From Candidatus Dadabacteria bacterium (GTDB lineage Bacteria; Desulfobacterota_D; UBA1144; Nemesobacterales; Nemesobacteraceae): DNA of 64,000 nucleotides. The notes under the pieces were generated by a model. It saw nothing but the letters and a program-made list of their open reading frames with translations. It did not search any database and was not told the DNA's origin. The position numbers were made by a program, and so were the translations under genes. Positions 25,985 to 35,000 of this stretch are shown here, piece after piece (positions within the stretch are counted from its first letter, which is position 1; each line of letters begins with the position of its first letter). The stretch covers positions 1 through 64,000 of the forward strand of contig VXNX01000006.1 in NCBI GenBank assembly GCA_009840385.1, given 5' to 3'.

Positions 25985-26415
25985 GTGAGCTTCTACAGGC
26001 TCTTTCAGAAGTTCCCGGATGAACAGTCTGCGAGGCTGTATTTTGAGGAAGAGCGTTGGGGGAAGGGGGCGTTATTGCCCGCATTGCGGAAGCGTGAGAA
26101 CTTCCGAAATCAAGAATCACAAACCTATGCCCTATCGGTGCAAGGATTGTCGCAAGTATTTCAGCGTCCGGACAAACAGCGTGCTTGCCGAGAGCAGGGT
26201 TCCTCTTCACGAATGGATTCTGGCTGTTTTCCTGATGACTACGAATCTTAAAGGTGTATCAAGTTACAAGCTGACGAGAGCTATTTTGGCGGTCGCTTTA
26301 GAACATGCACGCTTCAAGAAGAATGTTCATAGGAGGAGCTGGGCTAACGGACAAAACTCCCGTAGTCGGCGGAAAATCCCGCAAGACGAAGAAGGTCAAG
26401 GTCACCCTCCGTAAC
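25985..26415 (+). pseudogene. IS1595-family transposase remnant (frameshifted, internally deleted)
   Basis: The N-terminal part (FYRLFQKFPDEQSARLYFEEERWG) reads from GTG 25985; the zinc-ribbon part (GRYCPHCGSVRTSEI, YRCKDCRKYFSVRTNSV, LAVFLMTTNLKGVSSYKL) is in another frame around 26060-26270. A third fragment (DKTPVVGGKSRKTKKVKV) lies near 26350-26400. These are recognisable IS1595 transposase pieces, but most of the DDE catalytic domain is missing and at least two frameshifts are needed. I did not find terminal inverted repeats, so the element boundaries are unclear. It cannot be functional as it stands. Confidence 0.72.
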
Positions 26416-26550
26416 ACCTTTCACTTCTTCTGCGAATCTGAAGCATTCATTAAAAACCAAGTAAGCCCTGTCGCCACATTTTGCCTTTGTCTCGGCGTAA
26501 ACCACCCCCGTGACCGCAAACAAGGTCACAAAAATCAACAATATTCTCAT
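26344..26550 (-). CDS. Small secreted protein preceded by structured leader
   Basis: A 68-residue frame with a clear signal peptide (MRILLIFVTLFAVTGVVYA, cleavage after YA) and two Cys in the mature part (KCGDR, NECFRF). The ATG has AGGAG 6 nt upstream on the minus strand, which supports translation. The last ~25 residues are antisense to the IS1595 relic, so the original C-terminus may have been replaced. Its leader contains RNA element copy 2 (26610-26717). The function is unknown. Confidence 0.55.
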   Translation of the reverse strand: MRILLIFVTLFAVTGVVYAETKAKCGDRAYLVFNECFRFAEEVKGVTEGDLDLLRLAGFSADYGSFVR

Positions 26551-26609
26551 AGCAATCTCCTAAGTATTTGGGGTTAACAGAGGTGGCACAGGGTGCCTCG
26601 AACGTGGGT

Positions 26610-26717
26610 GTCGGGTCCTGCTGACATTCAAGAGACTTGAAAGTTCCGCTTATTTCCCGGATGGGTGTTGTATTGTGGCGGAGACCCGACATGGGGCGGG
26701 TTCTCCTGAATGTCAGC
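26610..26717 (-). ncRNA. Structured pseudoknot leader RNA, copy 2 (unassigned cis-regulatory motif)
   Basis: Same architecture as 24611-24719, read on the minus strand. Stem A: 26702-26717 with 26620-26635, 16 pairs including one wobble. Stem B: 26683-26690 with 26610-26617 (GTCGGGTC with GACCCGAC), interleaved with A. Stem C: GCGGA/TCCGC at 26678-26682 and 26645-26649. Hairpin D: CCC...GGG near 26656-26665. The two nucleotides between the 3' strands of A and B are AG in both copies. The core AATACAACACCC...GGGAAATAAGCGGA nearly matches copy 1, while stem A differs completely in sequence. That difference is compensatory change, which supports RNA-level selection. An extra 5-bp hairpin (GGCAC/GTGCC) follows before the small ORF. 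Confidence 0.66.
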
Positions 26718-26723
26718 ATTCTG

Positions 26724-26733
26724 ACTGTAGCAC
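26724..26733 (-). promoter_or_regulatory. -10-like box upstream of RNA element copy 2
   Basis: On the minus strand GTGC-TACAGT precedes the element by 6 nt. Copy 1 has GTGC-TATAAT 7 nt before its element. No convincing -35 box was found, so an extended -10 or a different sigma factor is possible. Confidence 0.4.
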
Positions 26734-26822
26734 ACCAAGGCAGGATAATCCATGAGAATTTCGCAATCTTGATAAACACCTTTGGTTGCGTATAATGGAA
26801 CCCGATATAAGAGAGGGAAAAG

Positions 26823-28799
26823 ATGAAACTTAGAAAATTTACAGTAAAAGAATTTAGAAGCATTTGGGACTCGAATGCTATCGAAGTTGATGACAAGGTA
26901 ACCTGTCTGGTCGGCAAAAATGAATCTGGCAAAACAGCGTTACTCCACGCACTATATAGAACTAACCCGATTATTGCCAAGGATGCTCTCTTTGACGAAA
27001 CCTACGATTATCCAAAGCGTGAAGTTGAAGATTACCGGCTCAGCATTCAAAACGGAGAACGCAAAGAAGCTGTAGTTGTTGAAAGCGTATATGATCTCGA
27101 AGAGGATGACATAGAGATTGTTTCCGAAAAGTTCGGGCCAGATGCTTTAAAAGAATCTTTTTTTACTCTTAGTACATATTATGGCGAACGAAACAGACAA
27201 TTTCGCCTAGAAGCTAACGACAAAGCAGCAATTATGTATCTGTCTAAAAACCCTGATCTTCCAATTCCTTTATCAGAAAAGTTAGTAGCGACAAACAATT
27301 GGGATGAGTTTATACAAATACTGCGAGATGCAGAGACAGAACAAACGGAAACTGTTTCTAACTTATTAGAATTAGCCGAAAAGATTGAAGAAGGAGAAAA
27401 TCTGGCACATTACATCTATAATTCCTTGCTTCGTCCTCGCATACCTAAGTTCCTGTATTTTGACGAATACTATCAGATGCAGGGTTGTGCAAACATTAAT
27501 GCGTTGATTCAACGAGAAGAAGAAGGACAACTAGAGGGTTCTGATCGCCCTCTTCTTGGACTTATAAGCCTTGCACGGCTCAATGTAAATGAACTTGTTA
27601 ACATCACCAACACTACAGAACTCAAAAACAAACTGGAAGGTGCAAGCAATCATCTTACCAGACGCATAATGAAATACTGGTCGCAAAATAAACATATCAG
27701 AATAAGGTTTGATGTTCGCGACGCAAAGTCGAGAGACCCACAAGGCATGCAAGAAGGGGTTAATATATGGGGTGAGATTTATGACACGATGCATTTAGCA
27801 CACACACCATTAGGTTCTAGGTCCCGAGGTTTTGTCTGGTTTTTCTCGTTTTTAGCTTGGTATGAGAGCGTCAAAAAGAAACAACAGAATGTAATTTTAT
27901 TGCTTGATGAACCAGGGCTTTCGTTGCATGGACGTGCACAAGCTGACTTGCTTGAATACTTTGAAGCGGAACTTTCCGACCACCAACTTATATATTCAAC
28001 GCATTCTCCCTTTATGGTTGACCCACAACATTTTGATCGTGTTCGGATTGTCCAAGATTTAAGCATTGACGCTGATCAAGAATTGCCAAGAGAAGAAGAC
28101 GGCACAAAAGTCTTAACTAACGTTTTTGACGCAACAGAGGATAGCCTTTTTCCTCTACAAGGTGCTCTTGGATATGAAATACAACAAACGCTTTTTATTG
28201 GACCTAATTGTCTGATAGTCGAAGGACCCTCCGATATGTTCTACATTCGAGCGATTTCCTGTGAGCTTGAACGTGAGGGCCGGGAAGGTTTGTCGGAGAA
28301 ATGGGTTATCACGCCGGTTGGAGGTAGCGGAAAAGTCCCTGCTTTTGTTTCTCTTCTTGCTCCCCAAAAGGGCTTGAATGTCACCACCTTGTTAGACATC
28401 AAGAAAAAAGATAAGCAGATTATCGAGGATTTATATAAAAAGAAGTTGCTTAAGAAGAAACAGGTTCTGACTTATGCCGAGTTCATAGGCAAAAAAGAGG
28501 CTGATATAGAGGACTTGTTTGATCGTGAATTTTATGTTGGACTTCTGAATGCCGAGTTTAAGAGGGAGTTGAAAAAACCTATAGATCCATCGAAACTAAA
28601 CGAAAGGGTGCCGAGAATACTTAAAGCCATAGAAGATCATCTTTCTGAAAACCCCTCTGCCTTCAAATCAGGCTCTTTTAGCCATTATCGTCCAGCACAA
28701 TACTTTACCGAAAATATAACTTACCTGTGGGAAACAATCTCTAGTGAAACGAAAGACACATTTGAAGGTGTTTTTCAAAAACTCAATAATTTACTATAA
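26823..28799 (+). CDS. OLD-family ATPase/TOPRIM endonuclease-like protein
   Basis: A 658-residue protein with an SMC/RecF-like ABC ATPase followed by a TOPRIM domain. Walker A GKNESGKT is at residues 31-38. Walker B is VILLLDEPG with D362/E363, followed by the H-loop YSTHSPFM. TOPRIM acidic residues are E467 in LIVEGPSD and D525 in TTLLDIKKKD. OLD proteins nick or cut DNA and many act in phage defence (P2 Old, GajA). No UvrD-like GajB helicase is adjacent, so this is not a complete Gabija. The gene is visibly AT-rich and sits beside an IS relic, suggesting acquisition. Confidence 0.85.
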   Translation: MKLRKFTVKEFRSIWDSNAIEVDDKVTCLVGKNESGKTALLHALYRTNPIIAKDALFDETYDYPKREVEDYRLSIQNGERKEAVVVESVYDLEEDDIEIVSEKFGPDALKESFFTLSTYYGERNRQFRLEANDKAAIMYLSKNPDLPIPLSEKLVATNNWDEFIQILRDAETEQTETVSNLLELAEKIEEGENLAHYIYNSLLRPRIPKFLYFDEYYQMQGCANINALIQREEEGQLEGSDRPLLGLISLARLNVNELVNITNTTELKNKLEGASNHLTRRIMKYWSQNKHIRIRFDVRDAKSRDPQGMQEGVNIWGEIYDTMHLAHTPLGSRSRGFVWFFSFLAWYESVKKKQQNVILLLDEPGLSLHGRAQADLLEYFEAELSDHQLIYSTHSPFMVDPQHFDRVRIVQDLSIDADQELPREEDGTKVLTNVFDATEDSLFPLQGALGYEIQQTLFIGPNCLIVEGPSDMFYIRAISCELEREGREGLSEKWVITPVGGSGKVPAFVSLLAPQKGLNVTTLLDIKKKDKQIIEDLYKKKLLKKKQVLTYAEFIGKKEADIEDLFDREFYVGLLNAEFKRELKKPIDPSKLNERVPRILKAIEDHLSENPSAFKSGSFSHYRPAQYFTENITYLWETISSETKDTFEGVFQKLNNLL

Positions 28800-28801
28800 C
28801 A

Positions 28802-28942
28802 TTACCGAACCAAGTTTGGGACTCTAACTCGCTTCATATTCAATCTCTCTCTGAGGTCATCTTCCTCAGCACCGAACTCGTCTAGTATTTCTTTGGTTGA
28901 GCTTATGTCGTAATCTTGAGAAGCATCCTTTGCCGGGTACAA
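28802..28942 (-). CDS. Possible 46-aa acidic ORF antisense in the gap after the OLD gene
   Basis: A minus-strand frame from TTG (28940-28942) to TAA (28802-28804) encodes an acidic, protein-like sequence (DYDISSTKEILDEFGAEEDD, then LRERLNMKRVRVPNLVR). The ribosome-binding site is weak (GGCGGGG). It could be a fragment of a lost gene. The amino-acid make-up looks more natural than chance, but the evidence is thin. Confidence 0.28.
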   Translation of the reverse strand: MYPAKDASQDYDISSTKEILDEFGAEEDDLRERLNMKRVRVPNLVR

Positions 28943-28973
28943 TCCCCGCCAACAAGCTTAGGAGGTTTTTAAT

Positions 28974-29222
28974 ATGAGAGGAAAAGAGACGAAATATTAC
29001 AAGCTCCGTATCCGTCTGAATGAAGTGGAAGGAGACTTCACCACCGCTTATTACTATATAAGGGATATAGGGATAATCACTGACAGCGAGGAACTGGCAA
29101 CACCAATTCCAGAAGAAGATATCCCCCAAGCTATGGAGGCAATCAAAAAATTTTACCCCAAAGCTACGCCAACTAGTAATCCTGTAGGGACTTGCGTGGG
29201 AAGTGTATGGGATCTTCCGTGA
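28974..29222 (+). CDS. Uncharacterised small protein (82 aa)
   Basis: Starts at ATG 28974 with a strong TTAGGAGG site 8 nt upstream. The soluble 82-residue product begins RGKETKYYKLRIRLNEVEGD and contains IPEEDIPQAMEAIKKFYP. No family was recognised. It lies between the OLD-family gene and the GIY-YIG-like gene, all on the plus strand and 40 nt from the latter, so it may belong to the same accessory unit. Confidence 0.55.
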   Translation: MRGKETKYYKLRIRLNEVEGDFTTAYYYIRDIGIITDSEELATPIPEEDIPQAMEAIKKFYPKATPTSNPVGTCVGSVWDLP

Positions 29223-29261
29223 TTGCTTAGGGAACCATGTAACCAAACTTAGGAGAGTGCT

Positions 29262-29597
29262 ATGACAGAACCACTGCGACTAAAATGGCAACGTTGTCGT
29301 TTTAGTGATTCAGGTTTTCGCCACTTAGAAAGAATCAGTGGCGTATGTGTAATATGGGAGAAAGAACCAGGAAGAGTCATTTATGTTGGTAGAGGGAATC
29401 TAGAGGAACGTGTCAGTAAACAGCTTAACGATAAGAACGAACTTACTTCCCTCGTTTCTAGGGGAAACACTTGGGTTTTTTATGCTGAAGTGGCAGAAGA
29501 GAAACAAGCGGGAGTCGAGAACTTCCTGATTCAACACTATGAACCGACCTACGGACAGATTGAAGTAAACCTACCCGATTTCCATTTGCTTCCGTAA
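29262..29597 (+). CDS. GIY-YIG-like nuclease superfamily protein
   Basis: A 111-residue protein with the layout of a minimal GIY-YIG domain. It has GVCVIW (27-32) in place of GIY, IYVGRGNLEERV (40-51) as the YIG part with a downstream Arg, and GVENFLIQHYEPTYG carrying the C-terminal Glu. Active members cut DNA with one metal ion, but the first Tyr is replaced here, so activity is uncertain. It has AGGAGAG before ATG 29262. It could be an accessory DNA-end processing protein of the OLD island. Confidence 0.6.
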   Translation: MTEPLRLKWQRCRFSDSGFRHLERISGVCVIWEKEPGRVIYVGRGNLEERVSKQLNDKNELTSLVSRGNTWVFYAEVAEEKQAGVENFLIQHYEPTYGQIEVNLPDFHLLP

Positions 29598-29786
29598 GTC
29601 TTTAAGCTTATTGCAAAGCCTGTAATAGACAAAATACAGAACAGGTTCTTCACCCAAGTCAGTTGCCTTGTATCTTGTCTCGACCAGCCTATGAAATTCA
29701 GGGAGTTTTTCCTTAATCTCTTTGTCTATATTAACCAGAACTGCTTCTTGCAACTTGCTGTCTTGAATCTCTGATAATACTTTCAT
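29571..29786 (-). CDS. Small hypothetical protein (71 aa), convergent with the GIY-YIG-like gene
   Basis: A minus-strand frame with AAGG a few bases before ATG 29786. The product is helical and charged (KLQEAVLVNIDKEIKEKLPE, then FHRLVETRYKATDLG). It overlaps the last 27 nt of the GIY-YIG-like gene tail to tail. No family was recognised, though the size and make-up fit a small antitoxin-like or regulatory protein. Existence is uncertain. Confidence 0.4.
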   Translation of the reverse strand: MKVLSEIQDSKLQEAVLVNIDKEIKEKLPEFHRLVETRYKATDLGEEPVLYFVYYRLCNKLKDLRKQMEIG

Positions 29787-29950
29787 TTTCTACCTTGGTC
29801 TCGATCCGGGATCATACCCTTCAGGCCAAGTTTCTCAAGAGGCTTGGATAGTTAAGTATGTTATCCCCTTTCCTAAGTTTATCTTTTTCCTATAAATCTT
29901 TTATGAAGAATTCGGGATAGGTAGGTGTGTGAGTTAGAATAGTCCAAGAG

Positions 29951-31969
29951 ATGGATCCTAGGAAATCTTTGTTTAATCTCAAAAGCCCCTTTGAACCCAA
30001 GGGAGATCAGCCCCAGGCCATCTCCGCTCTGGGCGAAGGACTGAGACGCGGACACAAGGATCAGGTCCTCCTCGGAGTTACGGGAAGCGGCAAGACCTTC
30101 ACCATAGCCCACGTTATCCGCGACGCGGGACGTCCCACCCTGATACTTGTTCACAACAAGACCCTGGCCGCCCAGATATACGCGGAACTGCGCGATTTTT
30201 TCCCCGACAACGAAGTTCACTACTTCGTGAGCTACTACGACTACTACCAGCCCGAAGCCTATATACCGGAGACCGACACGTACATAGAAAAGGACGCCTC
30301 GATAAACGAATACATAGACCGCATGCGCCACGCCGCCACCAAGGCTCTTTTCAGACGAAGGGACGTGATAATCGTTTCAAGCGTTTCGGCTATCTACGGG
30401 ATCGGGGCGCCCAAGGTTTATTACGGCATGCTTACCGAAATCGAAGTGGGAATGGAGATCTCAAGAAACGATTTTGCCCTGAGGCTTGAGGAGGTACGTT
30501 ACGAAAGAAAGATTGATGAGCTTGACAGAGGCACTTACAGGGTGAGGGGTGACGTGGTGGATGTATTCCCTTCGCATGAGGAATCGGTTGCGCTCAGGGT
30601 CGAGTTTTTCGGGGACTCAATCGAGACGATACGCGCTATAGACCCGCTGAGCGGCCGGTCGGTCGGGGACGTGCGGGAAGTTTCCATTTTTCCTGGCTCG
30701 CATTACGTGGCTCCCAAAAGCATTCTTGAAGAGGCCGTGGAGAGCATAGGCAGGGAGCTTGAGCAGAGGCTCGCTGAGCTCAGGGGACGTGGCATGGAAC
30801 TTGAGGCCGACCGTCTTGAGGAAAGAACCAGGTTTGATCTTGAACTGCTCGATACCATGGGCTTCTGTCCCGGCATCGAGAATTACTCGAGGTATATCTC
30901 GGGGCGGCGTCCCGGAGACCCTCCTTACACGCTTCTTGATTATTTCCCGGAAGACTTTCTCTGCGTGATCGACGAGAGTCACCAGATGGTTCCGCAGCTG
31001 CGGGGTATGTACCTTGGTGACAGGAGCAGAAAGCTTTCTCTGGTTGAAAACGGTTTCAGGCTTCCTTCCGCGTTTGATAACCGTCCCCTTAATTTTGAGG
31101 AGTTCGAGAGGAAGGTCGGGCAGGTTGTATACGTCTCGGCCACCCCGGGTCCCTATGAACTCGGACAGGCGGGCGGCAACATTGTCGAGCAGATAATACG
31201 CCCGACGGGGCTTGCGGACCCGCTGATTGAAATCCGCCCCGCCCAGAACCAGGTGGACGATCTGTTCGATGAACTGAGAAAAGTGGCTGACGGGGGGCAG
31301 AGAGCGCTCGTTACGACGCTTACCAAGAAAATGGCCGAGGACCTTACGGACTATTACAGGGAGCTTGGCCTGCGGGTTGAGTACCTGCATTCGGAGATTG
31401 ACACCCTAGAGAGGATAAGGATCGTGAGGGATCTGCGAGCCGCCAGGTTCGACATTCTGATCGGAATAAACCTGCTGCGGGAGGGGCTCGATATCCCCGA
31501 GGTTTCTCTCGTCGCCGTGCTTGACGCCGACAAGGAAGGGTACCTTCGTTCAGAGACGTCGCTTGTTCAGATTTTCGGCCGGGCCGCGAGAAACGTTTCA
31601 GGCAGGGCGATTCTCTACGCGGACGCGATAACCGGATCGATGCGTGCCGCCATGGCGGAAACCCGCAGAAGAAGAAGTATCCAGATGGAATACAACGCGG
31701 AAAACAATATAGTTCCCAGAAGCATCGAAAAGAACATAACCGACGTACTGGGCTCCATATACGAGTCTGACTACCTCAAGATTTCCGGTACGGATGAAGA
31801 GGACCTCCTCGATATGCCTCCGAACAAGATTCCAGAGGCCGTAGCCAAGCTTTCAAGGGAGATGAAGTCTGCCGCGAAGAAACTTGAATTCGAAAAGGCC
31901 GCCGAATTCAGAAACAGGATAAAGAAACTTCAGGAGCTGGAACTCAAATACGCTGAAGGGGTCGCGTGA
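29951..31969 (+). CDS. uvrB: Excinuclease ABC subunit B
   Basis: Helicase-like damage-verification subunit of nucleotide excision repair. It shows Walker A GVTGSGKTFTIA, the beta-hairpin YYDYYQPEAYIP, DEAD-like IDESHQ, helicase motifs V/VI (GINLLREGLDIPE, QIFGRAARN), and a C-terminal UVR motif (SREMKSAAKKLEFEKAAEFR) that binds UvrC. The 672-residue length is standard. The start is ATG 29951, preceded by AAGAG. It appears monocistronic and marks the return to core genome after the accessory island. Confidence 0.97.
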   Translation: MDPRKSLFNLKSPFEPKGDQPQAISALGEGLRRGHKDQVLLGVTGSGKTFTIAHVIRDAGRPTLILVHNKTLAAQIYAELRDFFPDNEVHYFVSYYDYYQPEAYIPETDTYIEKDASINEYIDRMRHAATKALFRRRDVIIVSSVSAIYGIGAPKVYYGMLTEIEVGMEISRNDFALRLEEVRYERKIDELDRGTYRVRGDVVDVFPSHEESVALRVEFFGDSIETIRAIDPLSGRSVGDVREVSIFPGSHYVAPKSILEEAVESIGRELEQRLAELRGRGMELEADRLEERTRFDLELLDTMGFCPGIENYSRYISGRRPGDPPYTLLDYFPEDFLCVIDESHQMVPQLRGMYLGDRSRKLSLVENGFRLPSAFDNRPLNFEEFERKVGQVVYVSATPGPYELGQAGGNIVEQIIRPTGLADPLIEIRPAQNQVDDLFDELRKVADGGQRALVTTLTKKMAEDLTDYYRELGLRVEYLHSEIDTLERIRIVRDLRAARFDILIGINLLREGLDIPEVSLVAVLDADKEGYLRSETSLVQIFGRAARNVSGRAILYADAITGSMRAAMAETRRRRSIQMEYNAENNIVPRSIEKNITDVLGSIYESDYLKISGTDEEDLLDMPPNKIPEAVAKLSREMKSAAKKLEFEKAAEFRNRIKKLQELELKYAEGVA

Positions 31970-32028
31970 CAATCGGGTATTTCAGCGCCATTAACCATAC
32001 ATTTCCTTGACAATGCTAGGGGGGTAGA

Positions 32029-35000
32029 ATGGGGCAATTAGGTATAAACAGGCCGTTCTATCTGGTAGCATATAAAGAAGAGAGGTCTAGGATGCTGTTA
32101 TCTGGGGTTATTGTCAGGAAATCCATTCCTGTTTTCTTTGAAATGAGGTCAGCCGCCGTATCATTTCTTATTGCCGGCGTGCTTGTCCTCGCCCTGATTC
32201 TGGTCGGGTGTGGCGGCGACACCGTGCCTTCTGAATCTCCCGATTCCTACAATCCCGCGCACGGAGGTGTTGACCCCGATGACCCCGCGCCCGCAGACCC
32301 CTGTATTTCCCCGAGGGCTCTTGACAATCCTTCGTGTCCAGATCTACCTTCCGTGGTACACACGACGCGACTGGATCAATCCATCACCTTCGACATACGG
32401 AGTGACCCTCTGAATGACCGGATTCTGAGGCAGCCCCAGCAGGGGACGGTGATTTTGAATGCCGACGGCTCCGTTACCTACTCCCCCGCACCCGGGGCTT
32501 TGGGAGAAGACAGCTTCGAAATCGAAATTAACGGAAGCCCACGGGAGATTACCATTGACAACAACCTCGCTTATGAAGGCCAGATTGAGGGCGAGGTGGG
32601 CTATTTCGGCAACGTTGAAGTTCTGTTGACGGGGGAGGGAGTTTTGGAAACCGCATCGCCGGACTCTTCTGGCAGGTTCAAGTTCTATGCGTTGCCGGAC
32701 GGCGACTATGTAGTCAAGGTGCGGAAAGCGGGCTACACATCGTCGCTTGCCCGGGCGTTCAGCCTGGATATCAAGCGGCATAGACCTTCGCGTGGTGGGA
32801 TCGACCGATTTGTTCTGGAACCGATCGATTCGGATACTTTTGTGTACCATTGGGAGGAAGATCAAAGTGCGGCCGGCTATGATTATGCGGCCCATGTGAA
32901 CCAGCCCGTGGTTGTGGAGTTTTTGGATGAGCAGGTTGAGGTGGTTGATGAAGCGTCAGCCAGCAAGCTCCATCACGACTACAACATCTTGCTGGTCGAT
33001 TCGGAAAGCGGTTCATGGACACAAGAGCATGCATATCGCCTTCTCGAAACTATGAAGTCCATCCCGCAGAAGCGGCGGGACCCCTATAGGGAACAAAGTC
33101 TTCCCGCCAGCAGGTGGCTTCTCACTTCCGACCACTTGGGGGATGACATCCGGATTACACATCATGAAGACGAAGACTACAGGACCGTTCTCATTTCCGA
33201 AGAAGCCTTCGTCAATGCCAGTCCCCGGATTGCCAGGGTTGAAGGCAAGCGAGGCGTCTACTACTCGCAACGCCTGCACCACGCGCTGGTGCGTTTCGTC
33301 ACGGATAACGGCAGGGATGAAGAGGCGTACGAAGGGATTTTCCGCTCGCGTTACGGAGTCACTACCCGCATACCGGATTATGCCCGGCTTACCCGATCCA
33401 CCACTGGCGAGTCCGCGTCGCGCTTTCAGAAGTTTCATCCCGAAGAGATCATCCAATTGATCAATATGTTTGAGGAAATGCCCAGGGGGATGCACAAACT
33501 GCCTGAACTGCAGTATCTGGTGCGACGCTTGGACGGCACGCTGCACCCTATATATTCTGAGGCGCCTGCGGTGGCTTGGCCCGATGACGGCTATATCGAG
33601 TTCATGGAAAGCGGGTTCAGCAACTTTTCCGCTAACTATATCCATCGCCTCATCATTCACGAAAAAGCGCATTTCCTGTGGGCCCACCGGTTCGACGAGC
33701 AACTCAAGCAGGACTGGATCGAACTAGGTGGCTGGTACCAAGACCCGGAAAGCTCAAGCGGCTGGTCGACTAGCAAACAAACGGAGTTTGTCTCCGCTTA
33801 CGCCCACTTAGTAAATCCGGATGAGGACATGGCCGAGTCCATTTCCTACTTCATCGTAAATCCCGACAGGCTGAAATCCCGGGCCATCGGCAAGTACGAG
33901 TTCGTCCGCGACCGCATCATGCAAGGCAACATCTACATCTCCGCCATCCGGGAAGACCTGACTTTTGAGGTATACAACCTGTATCCCGACTACGTCTATC
34001 CGGGCAAGATCCGGAGAGTTGATATTGTGGTCGAGGGGAATCCGGATGACGACAAGACAATCCATGTGGAAATTGAGTTGCATGCTCTCGATGAGGAATT
34101 GGAAGGAGCGAAACACGCCTATATGCGCATTTTCAGCGAGACCGGCACCTGGGTGGACCTGTACCTCTACCCCGCGAATGCGAAAGGCACGGTGCTCAAC
34201 GGCAGCTTTGCTCTCAGCAAGCACACCAAAGCTGGTTACTGGCGGCCGGATCAGATCGTCATCACAGATGCGGCTGGCAACGAGCGGTTCGAAGGGGTGA
34301 ATGACTTTGGGTGGAAACTCTACGTCGGCAACCTGCTGGAGGATGTCACCGCTCCCGAGTATGTGCGCAATACGGCGTCACTGAGCAAGAGCGTAACGAG
34401 CTTGGAAGGCCGGGAGGTTCAGTTGATTCACGCAACCTGGAAGGTTGATGAGGACACGGCAATGCGGGGACGGGGACCTTGCTATGCCAGCCTGAATGAT
34501 GATTTTCTGCAGACCTACAGCTACCAAGCATGGGGTTTGTATGACTCAGCCAGCAGGCTGTGTATGGTGGACTTTGTTATGCCTCACTACATGCCGAGTT
34601 CCATCTACAGGATGAATTACATCTACATGATCGATGAAGCACTGAATGCAAAGGGAGTTTACTTCACCCATCCCGGACACGTTCTGCGTCCAGAGGAAAG
34701 CATTGTGGATGAAACGCCCCGGCAAATTAGACTGGTAACCGACAATCCGGACCTCCAACCCCCTGAGTTGGATGTTAACGGCATTCAGATCAGTGCCGAG
34801 CCCACCTATCCGGACGCGCCCAATGGCGAAACTCTGGTGACTATCACTTTTCGCGTCAGGGACAACATATCTGGTTACGAGGTCGCAAGCATGCAGCTAC
34901 GCGACCCACAGGGCATCGAGCATTATGGCTATCACTATTCTAGAGATCGCTCCCGATTATTCCCAGAAGATAACCCCACCCATTGGACCACTCACACCCG

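Noticed and set aside
24611-26717. The two similar elements as copies of a MITE or insertion-sequence ends
   Set aside because: The paired arms differ completely in sequence between copies but keep complementarity, which points to RNA structure rather than recent DNA transposition.
26823-28799. Gabija defence system (GajA)
   Set aside because: No UvrD-like GajB helicase gene lies next to it.
30617-31390. 257-codon antisense frame inside uvrB
   Set aside because: Shadow of a GC-rich conserved gene; the plus-strand frame is unambiguous.
32008-32028. TTGACA followed by TAGAAT ahead of the large lipoprotein as a promoter
   Set aside because: The spacer is only 12 nt, too short for sigma70-type recognition.
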